Of a stretch of 45,559 nt of DNA, positions 17,467 to 24,948 are shown in pieces. The stretch spans positions 1 to 45,559 of the forward strand of contig JAKIUQ010000017.1 of assembly GCA_021647465.1 (NCBI GenBank). The letters are read 5' to 3'. This stretch comes from Emcibacter sp. Lineage in GTDB: Bacteria; Pseudomonadota; Alphaproteobacteria; Sphingomonadales; Emcibacteraceae. Positions within the stretch are counted from its first letter, which is position 1. The number at the start of each line of letters is the position of its first letter. Position numbers and translations under genes: made by a program. The notes under the pieces were generated by a model. The model searched no databases. It saw only the letters and a program-made list of their open reading frames with translations, and had not been told where the DNA came from.

Positions 17467-17838
17467 CTAGGAAATGGGGGGCCGATAAAGGGTCGTTGGG
17501 AACTGTCTTGTCAGCAAGAATGGATGAGGGCTGTTTTTCTTAAATGCTGCCATTTCCCTAACATGATGAGGGGGCAAAATTAACACAACAGAAGAACAAT
17601 CCCCAAGGGGGCAGTTGCAATCATGGTTGCAGCAGTCATTCATTGTCTGGCCTGTTTCAGAATCAGGAAAATTGACAGGGTCGACCATATCTCCCATCGT
17701 CTGATGGTTATTTTGGTCTATTGCGCTCATTTGGCATGAATCATTGGTGGCCGCCGTTGCCTGGCCAATAAAGACCATAAGCATCAACATAACCGTCAGA
17801 AACTTGCGTTTAATGAGTATCAATTTAAGTATGACCAA
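17467..17838 (-). CDS. Small Cys-rich secreted protein upstream of the cus operon
   Basis: A 123-residue protein with a hydrophobic signal segment (about 13-30, ending QATAA) and a tight cysteine cluster, C69, C70, C74, C76 and C81, with intervening His and Asp. I recognise no named family; it resembles in layout the DUF2946-type small copper-responsive proteins and the CzcI-like protein at 4443. It lies 160 bases before the DUF411-cusCBA unit in the same direction, so it could have its own promoter or be first in the operon. Binding of a soft metal is a reasonable inference from the cysteines only. Confidence 0.6.
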   Translation of the reverse strand: MVILKLILIKRKFLTVMLMLMVFIGQATAATNDSCQMSAIDQNNHQTMGDMVDPVNFPDSETGQTMNDCCNHDCNCPLGDCSSVVLILPPHHVREMAAFKKNSPHPFLLTRQFPTTLYRPPIS

Positions 17839-17941
17839 TCTTTTATTTCTTTATTTATATTGCAGACAAAATGTTAAAATTCAATAATAATTTTCAATTT
17901 ATGCAGGGAATATATTTTTTTTCCGACGAAACTATATGGTC

Positions 17942-18008
17942 GGAAAGGAAATAAGGGATAAATCAGTACCCAGAAGAAAATTTTCTGACTTCGCCCTTAT
18001 TCCTTTCC
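17942..18008. repeat. Long inverted repeat (15-16 bp arms)
   Basis: GGAAAGGAAATAAGGG (17942-17957) is the reverse complement, except for one extra A, of CCCTTATTCCTTTCC (17994-18008). The 36-base interior contains a further perfect 12-bp palindrome, AGAAAATTTTCT. No T-run follows in either direction. It could be an RNA structure in a 5' leader, a DNA cruciform, or a vestige of a small mobile repeat. Confidence 0.7.
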
Positions 18009-18035
18009 TGAACTTCTTATACGGACTTAAATAAG

Positions 18036-18070
18036 ATATCCCTCAAAACTTGGGATATTTTTTTTGAGGG
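18036..18070 (+). terminator. Intrinsic terminator overlapping an alternative hairpin
   Basis: ATATCCC (18036-18042) and GGGATAT (18052-18058) form a stem followed at once by a run of T (18058-18065), the form of a plus-strand intrinsic terminator. CCCTCAAAA (18040-18048) and TTTTGAGGG (18062-18070) form a second 9-bp stem that uses the same bases and would destroy the first. No plus-strand gene lies upstream, so the structure is in what looks like the leader of the sigma module, as in attenuators. Confidence 0.5.
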
Positions 18071-18293
18071 GGAAGATTAAGTATTTAGCGTACTAAAAAT
18101 ATAGCACCGTATTTTGTGGTTAAAATATATGTCAGGAGAAATTCACAGAGATGGCTTGCATTAAGCTGCGGCTGGGGGCACCAGCGCTTGAAAATACCGT
18201 GAGGGATGACGCTTGATAACTTCCCCCGCTTAGAATAAAGTAAAAAACATACGTGGGCTGCTTTGGGTTTTGCAGACAACAGGAAAGATGAAA

Positions 18294-18638
18294 ATGAATG
18301 ATAAGATCGACCAATATTTGACAGATTATTCAAAGGTGAATTTTCAGAATGATCTGGAAAATCTGGAGGATGATGTGTTTAAACGATTGTCCAAGAGGCA
18401 GTCTCTATCTATAATTCAGTCTATTCGAATTGACTTCAAGAATCATTTAGAGAGATGCTTTGGCATGCCGGCCTCTGTGAGTGCCAGTGCCTTTGCCATG
18501 ACACTGGCGATTGGCATGTTTATGGGGACGCAAGTGCAGAATGAGCAGCAGATTGGTGACCATGATGCCCTTGGGCTAAGCGTCTTCAGTGCGACAAACT
18601 CTAAATTACCCTCATCATTATTGGCTCCTGAAGTATGA
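18294..18638 (+). CDS. cnrY: CnrY-like anti-sigma factor
   Basis: A 114-residue protein with an acidic/basic N-terminal cytosolic part, one TM segment at about 58-81 (PASVSASAFAMTLAIGMFMG) and a short periplasmic tail. This is the layout of CnrY/NccY, which hold the ECF sigma factor at the membrane. Sequence resemblance is weak, as usual for this group, so the call rests on topology and on the gene order Y-X-H. I chose 18294 because AGGAAAG stands six bases before it; further in-frame starts at 18270 and 18288 are less well placed. The stop overlaps the next start as ATGA. Confidence 0.65.
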   Translation: MNDKIDQYLTDYSKVNFQNDLENLEDDVFKRLSKRQSLSIIQSIRIDFKNHLERCFGMPASVSASAFAMTLAIGMFMGTQVQNEQQIGDHDALGLSVFSATNSKLPSSLLAPEV

Positions 18639-19069
18639 CTATAAACATGCGGATTATTTTTTTCTTATTATTTTTGTCTTTGATCGTTATCTGTGGTTTT
18701 CTCATTGGCGAGAATTTCTCGAATAAAAATACTAAAATAGTGGAAAATTCCCATCAACATTTTCATGAAATGTTGAATCTTACGCCGGATCAGCTGGATA
18801 AACTGATCCCGATTGAAAAAAAATTCTCTGAACAGAAAGCTCTGTATGAAGGCCAGATCCACCATGCCAATATGGAACTTGGTGATATTATGAAAAGAGA
18901 AAAAGCCTATACTCCAGCCGTTAAAGCCGCGGTTGAGAAGGTGCATGTTGCCATGGGCCTTCTTCAGGAAGCTACCCTCATTCATTTTTTTGACATGAGG
19001 GAATTGCTTGATGAAAATCAGGCCCGAGTCCTGGATAATTATGTGGCGGAAGCAATGCATGGACTTTGA
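18635..19069 (+). CDS. cnrX: CnrX-like periplasmic metal sensor
   Basis: A 144-residue protein with an N-terminal membrane anchor (about 7-25) and a helical periplasmic sensor domain. The Ni/Co ligands of Cupriavidus CnrX (H42, H46, E63, H119 and M123) all have counterparts at H40, H44, E61, H117 and M121, a constant offset of two. That is strong evidence for the same metal site. In the known system metal binding to CnrX loosens CnrY and frees the sigma factor CnrH. The gene is coupled to cnrY by a 4-base overlap and its 3' end overlaps the sigma gene by 11 bases. Confidence 0.82.
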   Translation: MTINMRIIFFLLFLSLIVICGFLIGENFSNKNTKIVENSHQHFHEMLNLTPDQLDKLIPIEKKFSEQKALYEGQIHHANMELGDIMKREKAYTPAVKAAVEKVHVAMGLLQEATLIHFFDMRELLDENQARVLDNYVAEAMHGL

Positions 19070-19643
19070 CAAAACGGCAAGTGATGAATGTCTTGCCCTT
19101 TGTTTGAAGGACGGCAATCGTGACGCCTTTAATGAATTGATGTCGCGCTATAAGGGCAGGCTTCATGCGTTCATTTGCCGTTATGTCGCAGACCGGGAAG
19201 AAGCCTATGATCTCTTGCAGGAAAGCTTTATCAATATATACCAGAAAATTCATCTGTATGACCCAAAGAGGAAATTCTCCACCTGGGCTTTTCAAGTTGC
19301 CTTGAATAAATGCCGGGACTGGGGACGAAAAAGAGCCTTGGCGCAAGCCTTGCCCTTTTCTTCATTAAAAAAAACAGATGACAGCCTGAATTTTTTAGAA
19401 AATATAGCTGATCCGGGGGCTGATCCGGAACATATTTATGCGGGAAGAAGAGCGCTGGAGGTGGTTGCCAGCGCGGTAGCAAATTTGCCGGAAAAACTTA
19501 AAGCGCCTCTCATTATGTGCGTATTGGAAGATATGTCTCAGGAAGAATGCGCCGGAATATTAAGTGTTTCGCAAAAAACCGTAGAGACCAGAATTTACCG
19601 TGCACGAAAAAAATTAACTGAAATAACAGCCCTTTTATCATAA
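19059..19643 (+). CDS. cnrH: CnrH-like ECF sigma factor
   Basis: A 194-residue ECF sigma-70 factor. Region 2 is visible as REEAYDLLQESFINIYQKI followed by the FSTWAFQVALNKCRDWGR segment that recognises the -10 element; region 4 is the SQEECAGILSVSQKTVETRI helix-turn-helix that reads the -35. It is the third gene of a Y-X-H order known from cnr and ncc nickel/cobalt systems. I chose 19059, inside the end of the X gene, because sigma homology begins there; an upstream in-frame start at 19008 would add a segment unlike the family. Likely targets are its own operon and one or both RND sets of this window, but no promoter was proven. Confidence 0.88.
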   Translation: MDFDKTASDECLALCLKDGNRDAFNELMSRYKGRLHAFICRYVADREEAYDLLQESFINIYQKIHLYDPKRKFSTWAFQVALNKCRDWGRKRALAQALPFSSLKKTDDSLNFLENIADPGADPEHIYAGRRALEVVASAVANLPEKLKAPLIMCVLEDMSQEECAGILSVSQKTVETRIYRARKKLTEITALLS

Positions 19644-19775
19644 GCGTATTCTGATTGCCCTAGATGAAGCATTTTTTGCCTGAAACAAGAATATTATCAA
19701 TATAATTTGGAAAATTGAGGGGGGAGAACGCAAAATTTCGTATTAGCAGTGACGTAACATATTGAAGGATCCATT

Positions 19776-21086
19776 ATGGCACATAATCATGCAACAGAAT
19801 ATAAAAGCAACAGTCTGAGCCTTGTCGGGGCCGTGTCTATGGGCACTGCCGTGATCATTGGCGCCGGAATATTTGCTCTCACGGGGCAGATAGCCGAATT
19901 GGCGGGCCCGTGGTTTCCTTTGGCATTTCTGGTTGCGGCGGTCGTTACGGCGTTCAGTGCCTATGCCTATGTTAAAATGTCCAACGCGTATCCGTCTGCG
20001 GGGGGAATTGCCATGTTCTTACAAAAAGCATATGGCAAGGGAACGGTCACGGCGGCCAGTGCTTTGCTTATGTATTTCTCGATGGTGATAAATGAAAGTC
20101 TGGTGGCGAGGACATTCGGTACCTATACGATGCAATTATTTGATGTGAGTTATAATAGCTGGCTTGTGCCGGCATTGGGTGTGGGGCTTTTGCTTTTTGC
20201 CTTTGTCATCAATATATCAGGTAATCGAATGATTGGCCTGTTTTCCCTGTTAACGGCGACCTTGAAAATTGGCGGGATTGCGGCTTTTGGTATTGCCGGG
20301 TTATGGTTCGCGGGTTTCTCTTTTGAAAGTTTTGAGGCTCCTACGGCGCAGACATACGGTGGGGGCGGTTTTCTGGCGGCTGTTGCCCTGGCCATTTTAG
20401 CCTATAAAGGCTTTACCACAATTACCAACAGCGGGTCAGAAATTATTGATCCGCACCGGAATGTTGGCCGGGCCATCATTATTTCTATTGCCATCTGCGT
20501 TGTTGTATATTTTCTGGTCGCTTTGGCCGTTGCGGCAAATTTATCACTGCCCATGATTGTAGAGGCGAAGAATTTTGCCCTGGCGGAGGCCGCCCGCCCG
20601 ATTTTTGGAGAGCTTGGTCTTTGGTTTACAGTCTTGCTGGCAATTGTCGCCACAGTGTCCGGGCTGATTGCCAGCGCTTTTGCTGTATCGCGGATGCTGG
20701 CCATGTTAACTGAAATGGGTCTGGTCCCTCATAGACATTTTGGTATGCCCGGCAGTATTCAAACACATACTTTGGTATATACAATAGCACTGGCCATGTT
20801 TCTCACCGTATTTTTTGACTTGAGCCGTATCGCATCATTGGGAGTTATTTTCTATATTGTCATGGATCTTGTTGTGCAATGGGGGGTGTTTCGTCATTTG
20901 CGCAAGGAGATTAAGGCCAATAGCTTTATATTGCTGACGGCGATCGTTATGGATATTGTTGTGCTTGGTGCCTTTCTGAGTATTAAGGCGCAAAGTGATA
21001 TGTTGGTAATATATGTATCCATAGTTGTTATCATTATGGTTTTTGCCGGCGAAAGACTGTTCTTGCGCTGGAAATTTACAGAATGA
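19776..21086 (+). CDS. APC-superfamily permease
   Basis: A 436-residue membrane protein with about 12 hydrophobic segments. The first helix carries the broken-helix substrate motif GAGIFALTG, and helix 6 the matching AYKGFTTITNSGSEI region followed by DPHRNVGRAI, both typical of amino acid-polyamine-organocation transporters. Substrate cannot be told. AAGGA precedes the start, and 132 bases separate it from the sigma gene, so it may be co-regulated but is not tightly coupled. No decarboxylase or biosynthetic partner is next to it. Confidence 0.85.
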   Translation: MAHNHATEYKSNSLSLVGAVSMGTAVIIGAGIFALTGQIAELAGPWFPLAFLVAAVVTAFSAYAYVKMSNAYPSAGGIAMFLQKAYGKGTVTAASALLMYFSMVINESLVARTFGTYTMQLFDVSYNSWLVPALGVGLLLFAFVINISGNRMIGLFSLLTATLKIGGIAAFGIAGLWFAGFSFESFEAPTAQTYGGGGFLAAVALAILAYKGFTTITNSGSEIIDPHRNVGRAIIISIAICVVVYFLVALAVAANLSLPMIVEAKNFALAEAARPIFGELGLWFTVLLAIVATVSGLIASAFAVSRMLAMLTEMGLVPHRHFGMPGSIQTHTLVYTIALAMFLTVFFDLSRIASLGVIFYIVMDLVVQWGVFRHLRKEIKANSFILLTAIVMDIVVLGAFLSIKAQSDMLVIYVSIVVIIMVFAGERLFLRWKFTE

Positions 21087-21235
21087 TAAAGAGGGAGAAA
21101 TCTGAAAGCGCAAACTCTTAAATCAAAGCCAGCCATTAAATTATATTTATTTTATATTTATTTCTAAGGGGCGTCCTGATTTTAAACGTATTAGACAAAC
21201 TGACTAAATTATTAAAAATTTTATAGGAAAAATAA

Positions 21236-21796
21236 ATGTCTTTATCAAAATACATCATTGCTGTTTTGGCCGTTGCCGGGCTTGCCTTGGGCAATGTGGG
21301 GGTCGCCTTCTCTCATGAAGGGGAAGATCATAGTAAAGAAAAAATGCAACAAAATAAACTCAGCGCGCAAGGCAAACGGGTTGTGAAGCTGCTGGAAAAT
21401 TATGCTGCCGCCGTACAGTCCGGAAAATTATCCGAAATTGAAAAATATGTGGTGACGGGGGATGGTTTCAGCAGTCTGGAAGGGGCATTTGAAGACCTGG
21501 GATGGGACAGCTATCGCAAACATCTGGCTTCTGAATTGCCCCTGTTTGATGATATTTCCTATGAGCTGGCCAATATTCGTCCATATGTTAAAGGAAAGAT
21601 GGCATATGCAATCACGGACTATGCCCTGAAGGTCACCATTAAAGATAATAAAACCCAGGATGAACAACGTCGTCTGGACATAAAAGGCAAGGCGACCATT
21701 ATACTGGTGCGGTCAAATAGAGAATGGAAAATCCGCCATATACATACGGTGCGTGCCAAAGATGCAAAACCCGGATTAGAAAAAAATCATCATTAA
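21236..21796 (+). CDS. Secreted NTF2/SnoaL-like protein
   Basis: A 186-residue protein with a signal peptide (about 1-26, ending VAFSH) and a His/Glu-rich mature N-terminus. The rest resembles the NTF2-like cone fold: a helix with LLENYAAAVQSGKLSEIEKYV, then alternating strands ending in REWKIRHIHTVRAK. NTF2-like secreted proteins have many roles, so no function is assigned. The last residues are NHH, giving His at both ends of the mature protein. It precedes the cytochrome and porin genes. Confidence 0.65.
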   Translation: MSLSKYIIAVLAVAGLALGNVGVAFSHEGEDHSKEKMQQNKLSAQGKRVVKLLENYAAAVQSGKLSEIEKYVVTGDGFSSLEGAFEDLGWDSYRKHLASELPLFDDISYELANIRPYVKGKMAYAITDYALKVTIKDNKTQDEQRRLDIKGKATIILVRSNREWKIRHIHTVRAKDAKPGLEKNHH

Positions 21797-21803
21797 TTTT
21801 TAT

Positions 21804-21831
21804 TGGCCTGCCTTGGAGAAAGGGCAGGCCA
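21804..21831. terminator. 9-bp intergenic hairpin after the NTF2-like gene
   Basis: TGGCCTGCC (21804-21812) and GGCAGGCCA (21823-21831) form a perfect stem with a 10-base loop. The base run after it is AT-rich (ATTTCAACATTT) but is not a solid T-run, so it may be a weak terminator or an mRNA processing/stability hairpin ahead of the cytochrome gene. Confidence 0.5.
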
Positions 21832-21853
21832 TTTCAACATTTGTGAGGCTATT

Positions 21854-22381
21854 ATGAAATTATCCAAGATCATTCTCGTAAGCATTCCTGTTCTGATTAT
21901 CGCGCCGCTGGCATTTGTTTATTCCGGCATCTTCAATGTTGCCGCCACCGCCACCCATGACCCGGTCACAAACTGGCTTTTGACCCAGACAAGAATTCGA
22001 TCCATAGAGGCGCGTTCAAAAGGCATCGAGATTCCTGATCTTGACGATGAGAAGCTTCAACTGGCGGGCATAAATGATTTCGATTCCATGTGCGCGGAGT
22101 GCCATACCGCGCCGGGACGCCAACCGTCGTCTTTGGCACTTGGATTAAATCCTCCTGCCCCTGATTTGGCAGAGAGTGCCCTTGAGGTCAGTCCGGGAAA
22201 ATTATTCTGGGTTACCAAAAATGGCATTCGTATGACCGGCATGCCGGCTTGGGGCGTGTCACATAGTGATGATGACATCTGGCCTGTTATTGCCTTTTTG
22301 CAGGTGCTTCCCGATCTTGATGCAGAAGATTATCAGGAAATGTTAAAAGATGCCAAAGGCATGGGACATCATGCCCATTGA
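21854..22381 (+). CDS. Monohaem c-type cytochrome, membrane-anchored
   Basis: A 175-residue protein with an N-terminal signal/anchor (5-24) and one haem site C80-A-E-C83-H84. The probable distal ligand is M130 in RMTGMPAWG. The AATATHDP and WLLTQTRIRSIEARSKGIEIPD segments before the haem are conserved in a family of periplasmic cytochromes of unclear job. The start at 21854 is preferred to an upstream one at 21803 because the signal sequence begins there and GAGG precedes it. It ends in a His-rich GHHAH. It would move single electrons in the periplasm; the partner is unknown. Confidence 0.85.
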   Translation: MKLSKIILVSIPVLIIAPLAFVYSGIFNVAATATHDPVTNWLLTQTRIRSIEARSKGIEIPDLDDEKLQLAGINDFDSMCAECHTAPGRQPSSLALGLNPPAPDLAESALEVSPGKLFWVTKNGIRMTGMPAWGVSHSDDDIWPVIAFLQVLPDLDAEDYQEMLKDAKGMGHHAH

Positions 22382-22647
22382 CCAAAAGGTCGTGATCGTT
22401 ATGGGGGCTGCTTAAAACGTTATTTCCCTAGAATTTTTTTATTTAAAGCTGTATCTGAAATGAGTTGGTCGATCCATTTTTATTTTTTAAATCTCTTACA
22501 TATCTGATGGTTAGCTTGAATTTTCTTGCAAGAAGTTGACTTATATTATGTTCATTTTTCCGTTCTAAAGTATAATTAGCAGTAGAGGTAATTTAAAAGT
22601 CAAAGCAGGCTTTATATCAGTTTCTCAACATAAATTAGGAAAAGAAA
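22382..22647. promoter_or_regulatory. AT-rich intergenic region with a 12-bp perfect palindrome
   Basis: This 266-base gap before the porin gene holds no gene. TTCTTGCAAGAA at 22523-22534 is a perfect palindrome and overlaps possible -35 elements, so it is a candidate operator for the porin-cytochrome genes. No regulator is encoded next to it. Confidence 0.35.
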
Positions 22648-23973
22648 ATGTATAGAAAATTAAAGAAAAAAATTCTTTATGCACCATTGTTCACAAGTAT
22701 GTTGTTGATGAGCGGGGGTGCGGCACAATCGCAAGAGACAGCGGTTGATTTCAAGAATAAAATCATTGAACTTGAGCAGAGAATTTCCGGGCTGGAATCA
22801 TTGAAGCAGGAACTTCAGGAATTAAAGAAAAACCTGGAGAAAAAGGAAGAGAAGGTTCTGGCAAAGGAGGAAAAACTTGTCAGTGAGATCAAATCCATAA
22901 AATCCCTCCGTAAGTCCATGTCCGTCAGAGAAGCACGGCCCGCCACAACTTGGCATATGGCCGGATATGCCGATGTGGGCTTTGAGGCCATTTCGGGGGA
23001 TAATAATGACAGTTTTTTGGCCGGAAAATTTAATCCGGCATTCCATTTCCAGTTTAAAGACTGGATTATGTTTGAATCTGAACTGGAAATAACAACATCT
23101 GGTGAAGGAGTAACTGAAATTGTTATGGAATATTCCCAGCTGAATTTCTTGGTTCATGACAATGTGACTTTGGTCGTCGGCAAATACCTCAGCCCGATCG
23201 GACAGTTTCAGGAACGCCTGCATCCCAGCTGGATCAACCGGTCCATGAATCCGCCCGCTGGATTTGGCCACGGCGGCATCCAACCGGCCAGCGAAGTGGG
23301 GGTCATGTTGCGCGGCGGCGTTCCGCTCGCTGATGAGTTTACCTTCAGCTATTCCCTGTCTGTCGGAAACGGCCCGCGTTTTGGCCATGATGATGACGAG
23401 CTGGAACTGGAAGGGATTGGTGTGGATAATGACAGCAGCAAAGCCTTTGGCGGCCGGTTGGCGATGCTTCATAAATCTTCTCTGGAGCTGGGTTTTTCCT
23501 ATCTGACTTCGGGGGTTAACAGTAAGGCAGAGCTGTTGCCGGACGGCGATATGGGACTGGCCAGAAAAGGGGATTACCGGCTCTGGGGGGCGGATATGGC
23601 CTATACAAAGGGGAACTGGGATATACGGGCTGAGTATCTTAATGCCCAAAATTCTCCTTCCGGGGGGATCGTCGCCGGCGGATTTGAAGAAGTAAACTGG
23701 GAGGCCTGGTATAGCCAGCTGGCCTACCGCTTGTCCGGCCTTCTGGACAGTCCGGCATTGGGCAAGCTTGAGCCGGTGATAAGATACGGTGAGTTCCGGG
23801 CCGATGTTGGCAACGAGCTTCAGTTGTCGGCTGAAAAAAGATGGAATATCGGCATTAATTACTGGCTGGCGCCGAGCATCGTGGTGAAAACGGGTATTGA
23901 ACGCCGCAATTATATTCTGGCCAACAGAGCAGATGAAACACGCTATAAAGTTCAGATGGCGTACGGCTTTTAG
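22648..23973 (+). CDS. Porin with N-terminal coiled coil (OprP/OprO-like beta-barrel)
   Basis: A 441-residue outer-membrane protein. After a signal peptide (about 1-30) comes a heptad-rich coiled coil from about 36 to 92 with long Lys/Glu runs, then a beta-barrel beginning WHMAGYADVGFEA and ending with the aromatic terminus YKVQMAYGF. The coiled coil resembles the trimerisation helix of phosphate-selective porins of the OprP/OprO and Campylobacter types. The segments VVGKYLSPIGQFQERLHPSWINR and GFGHGGIQPASEVGV are characteristic of a porin family met beside cytochromes. Only 20 bases separate it from the next cytochrome gene, which suggests a joint operon. Confidence 0.78.
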   Translation: MYRKLKKKILYAPLFTSMLLMSGGAAQSQETAVDFKNKIIELEQRISGLESLKQELQELKKNLEKKEEKVLAKEEKLVSEIKSIKSLRKSMSVREARPATTWHMAGYADVGFEAISGDNNDSFLAGKFNPAFHFQFKDWIMFESELEITTSGEGVTEIVMEYSQLNFLVHDNVTLVVGKYLSPIGQFQERLHPSWINRSMNPPAGFGHGGIQPASEVGVMLRGGVPLADEFTFSYSLSVGNGPRFGHDDDELELEGIGVDNDSSKAFGGRLAMLHKSSLELGFSYLTSGVNSKAELLPDGDMGLARKGDYRLWGADMAYTKGNWDIRAEYLNAQNSPSGGIVAGGFEEVNWEAWYSQLAYRLSGLLDSPALGKLEPVIRYGEFRADVGNELQLSAEKRWNIGINYWLAPSIVVKTGIERRNYILANRADETRYKVQMAYGF

Positions 23974-23993
23974 AACTCGGAAAGGATGGAAAG

Positions 23994-24290
23994 ATGAAAA
24001 ATACTAACTACATAATGATTGCCTCTCTGATAATCTCAGTTTTTGCGGGAACGGCGGCTCAGGCGGCTGAAAGTACTAAAAAAGATCCCATGCAGCTTAT
24101 TCGTGGTGCAAAATCCTGGGCTCAGAGCTGTGGCCGTTGCCATAATATCAGAGCGCCCAAAGAACTGTCTGATGAGGAATGGGAAGTGTCCGCCACTCAT
24201 ATGCGGGTGCGGGCTAATATTCCGGGAAATGTCATCAGGGATATCATTGCTTTCCTTCAGGCAAGTAATAATGAAAAAGTTAAAAAGTGA
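23994..24290 (+). CDS. Small monohaem c-type cytochrome
   Basis: A 98-residue protein with signal peptide (about 1-25, AAQAA) and one haem motif C46-G-R-C49-H50. A methionine at M70 in ATHMRVRA is a possible distal ligand. It is short for a class I cytochrome and lacks the usual YxxMP motif, so the fold is a reduced one. It begins 20 bases after the porin and its stop is 17 bases before the next start. Confidence 0.82.
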   Translation: MKNTNYIMIASLIISVFAGTAAQAAESTKKDPMQLIRGAKSWAQSCGRCHNIRAPKELSDEEWEVSATHMRVRANIPGNVIRDIIAFLQASNNEKVKK

Positions 24291-24307
24291 GCTATATGGA
24301 GTTTGAT

Positions 24308-24667
24308 ATGAGAAATATTTTATCACCAATAATGAAGGTTGGTTTGGCTTTCGCCATTACCTCTCTGGCAAATGCCCCGGTTAATGCCAATGAGGTTAAG
24401 CTGGGTGCCAAGGTATATGGGGGAACCTGTGTCGCCTGCCACGGTAAAAATGGCAAAGGGGAAATCCCCGGCGTCCCTGATCTCACATCGGCCAAAGGCC
24501 CTCTTGCCAAGACGGACGCTGTCTTGCTGGATCATATTGTAAATGGCTATGAAAGTCCGGGCTCAGATATGGCAATGCCGGAATTGGGCGGGAATGAGGC
24601 GCTCACAGAACAGGATATCAAGAATGTTATTGCCTATATGCGGGCGCAATATCAACGTAAAAAATAA
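24308..24667 (+). CDS. Class I monohaem cytochrome c (cytochrome c5/c-553-like)
   Basis: A 119-residue secreted cytochrome. The signal peptide ends about residue 28 (NAPVNAN), the haem site is C41-V-A-C44-H45 in the ordinary GGTCVACHGKNGKG context, and M90 in DMAMPELGG is the distal ligand; the terminal helix is TEQDIKNVIAYMRAQY. I chose 24308 because TGGAG stands just before it; in-frame starts at 24287 and 24296 would add residues before a complete signal peptide. With the preceding two genes it forms a porin-cytochrome-cytochrome unit. Confidence 0.88.
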   Translation: MRNILSPIMKVGLAFAITSLANAPVNANEVKLGAKVYGGTCVACHGKNGKGEIPGVPDLTSAKGPLAKTDAVLLDHIVNGYESPGSDMAMPELGGNEALTEQDIKNVIAYMRAQYQRKK

Positions 24668-24810
24668 GCTGTTTAAGGATAGAGGTATTTCTTGAGCAAC
24701 AAGCCTTGGAAGGCAGAGCCAAGCCGGATGAGAATTCCTGTATTATCGGGGCTTCTTGCATTGTGGTCTGGATTGATCTGATGCAAAATATTTAAATCCC
24801 TACTTGTAAC

Positions 24811-24829
24811 ACAGGCGACATTCGCCTGT
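24811..24829. repeat. Perfect 8-bp hairpin in the gap after the cytochromes
   Basis: ACAGGCGA (24811-24818) and TCGCCTGT (24822-24829) flank a 3-base loop in the 281-base gap between the last cytochrome and the 3' end of the convergent copA. There is no T-run, so it looks more like a stability hairpin or small palindromic repeat than a terminator. Nothing else is seen in this gap. Confidence 0.4.
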
Positions 24830-24948
24830 CCGCCTATCGCTCTTAAGGGTTGGCTATTATCTGTGTATGATTAATATCAATGCCGGAATATATGGCAGGG
24901 ACGGTAGTATCTTTCCCCGTAGCGCATTTTCACAAGCAGAAACAGCAC

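Larger units (their letters stand above)
17839..18293. promoter_or_regulatory. Divergent intergenic region between the cus set and the cnrYXH-like set, rich in hairpins
   Basis: About 455 bases without a convincing gene, separating minus-strand copper genes from the plus-strand sigma module. It is AT-rich and holds three structures in 150 bases: TTCCGAC/GTCGGAA (17921-17945), the long near-perfect hairpin at 17942-18008, and a pair of competing hairpins at 18036-18070. The first two share bases 17942-17945 and so compete. I cannot name promoters with confidence; an ECF-type promoter read by the neighbouring sigma factor would be expected on one or both sides. Confidence 0.55.

Noticed and set aside
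22822..23649. A 275-codon open frame opposite the porin gene
   Set aside because: The plus-strand porin has a signal peptide, coiled coil and beta-barrel terminus; the opposite frame has no such marks.
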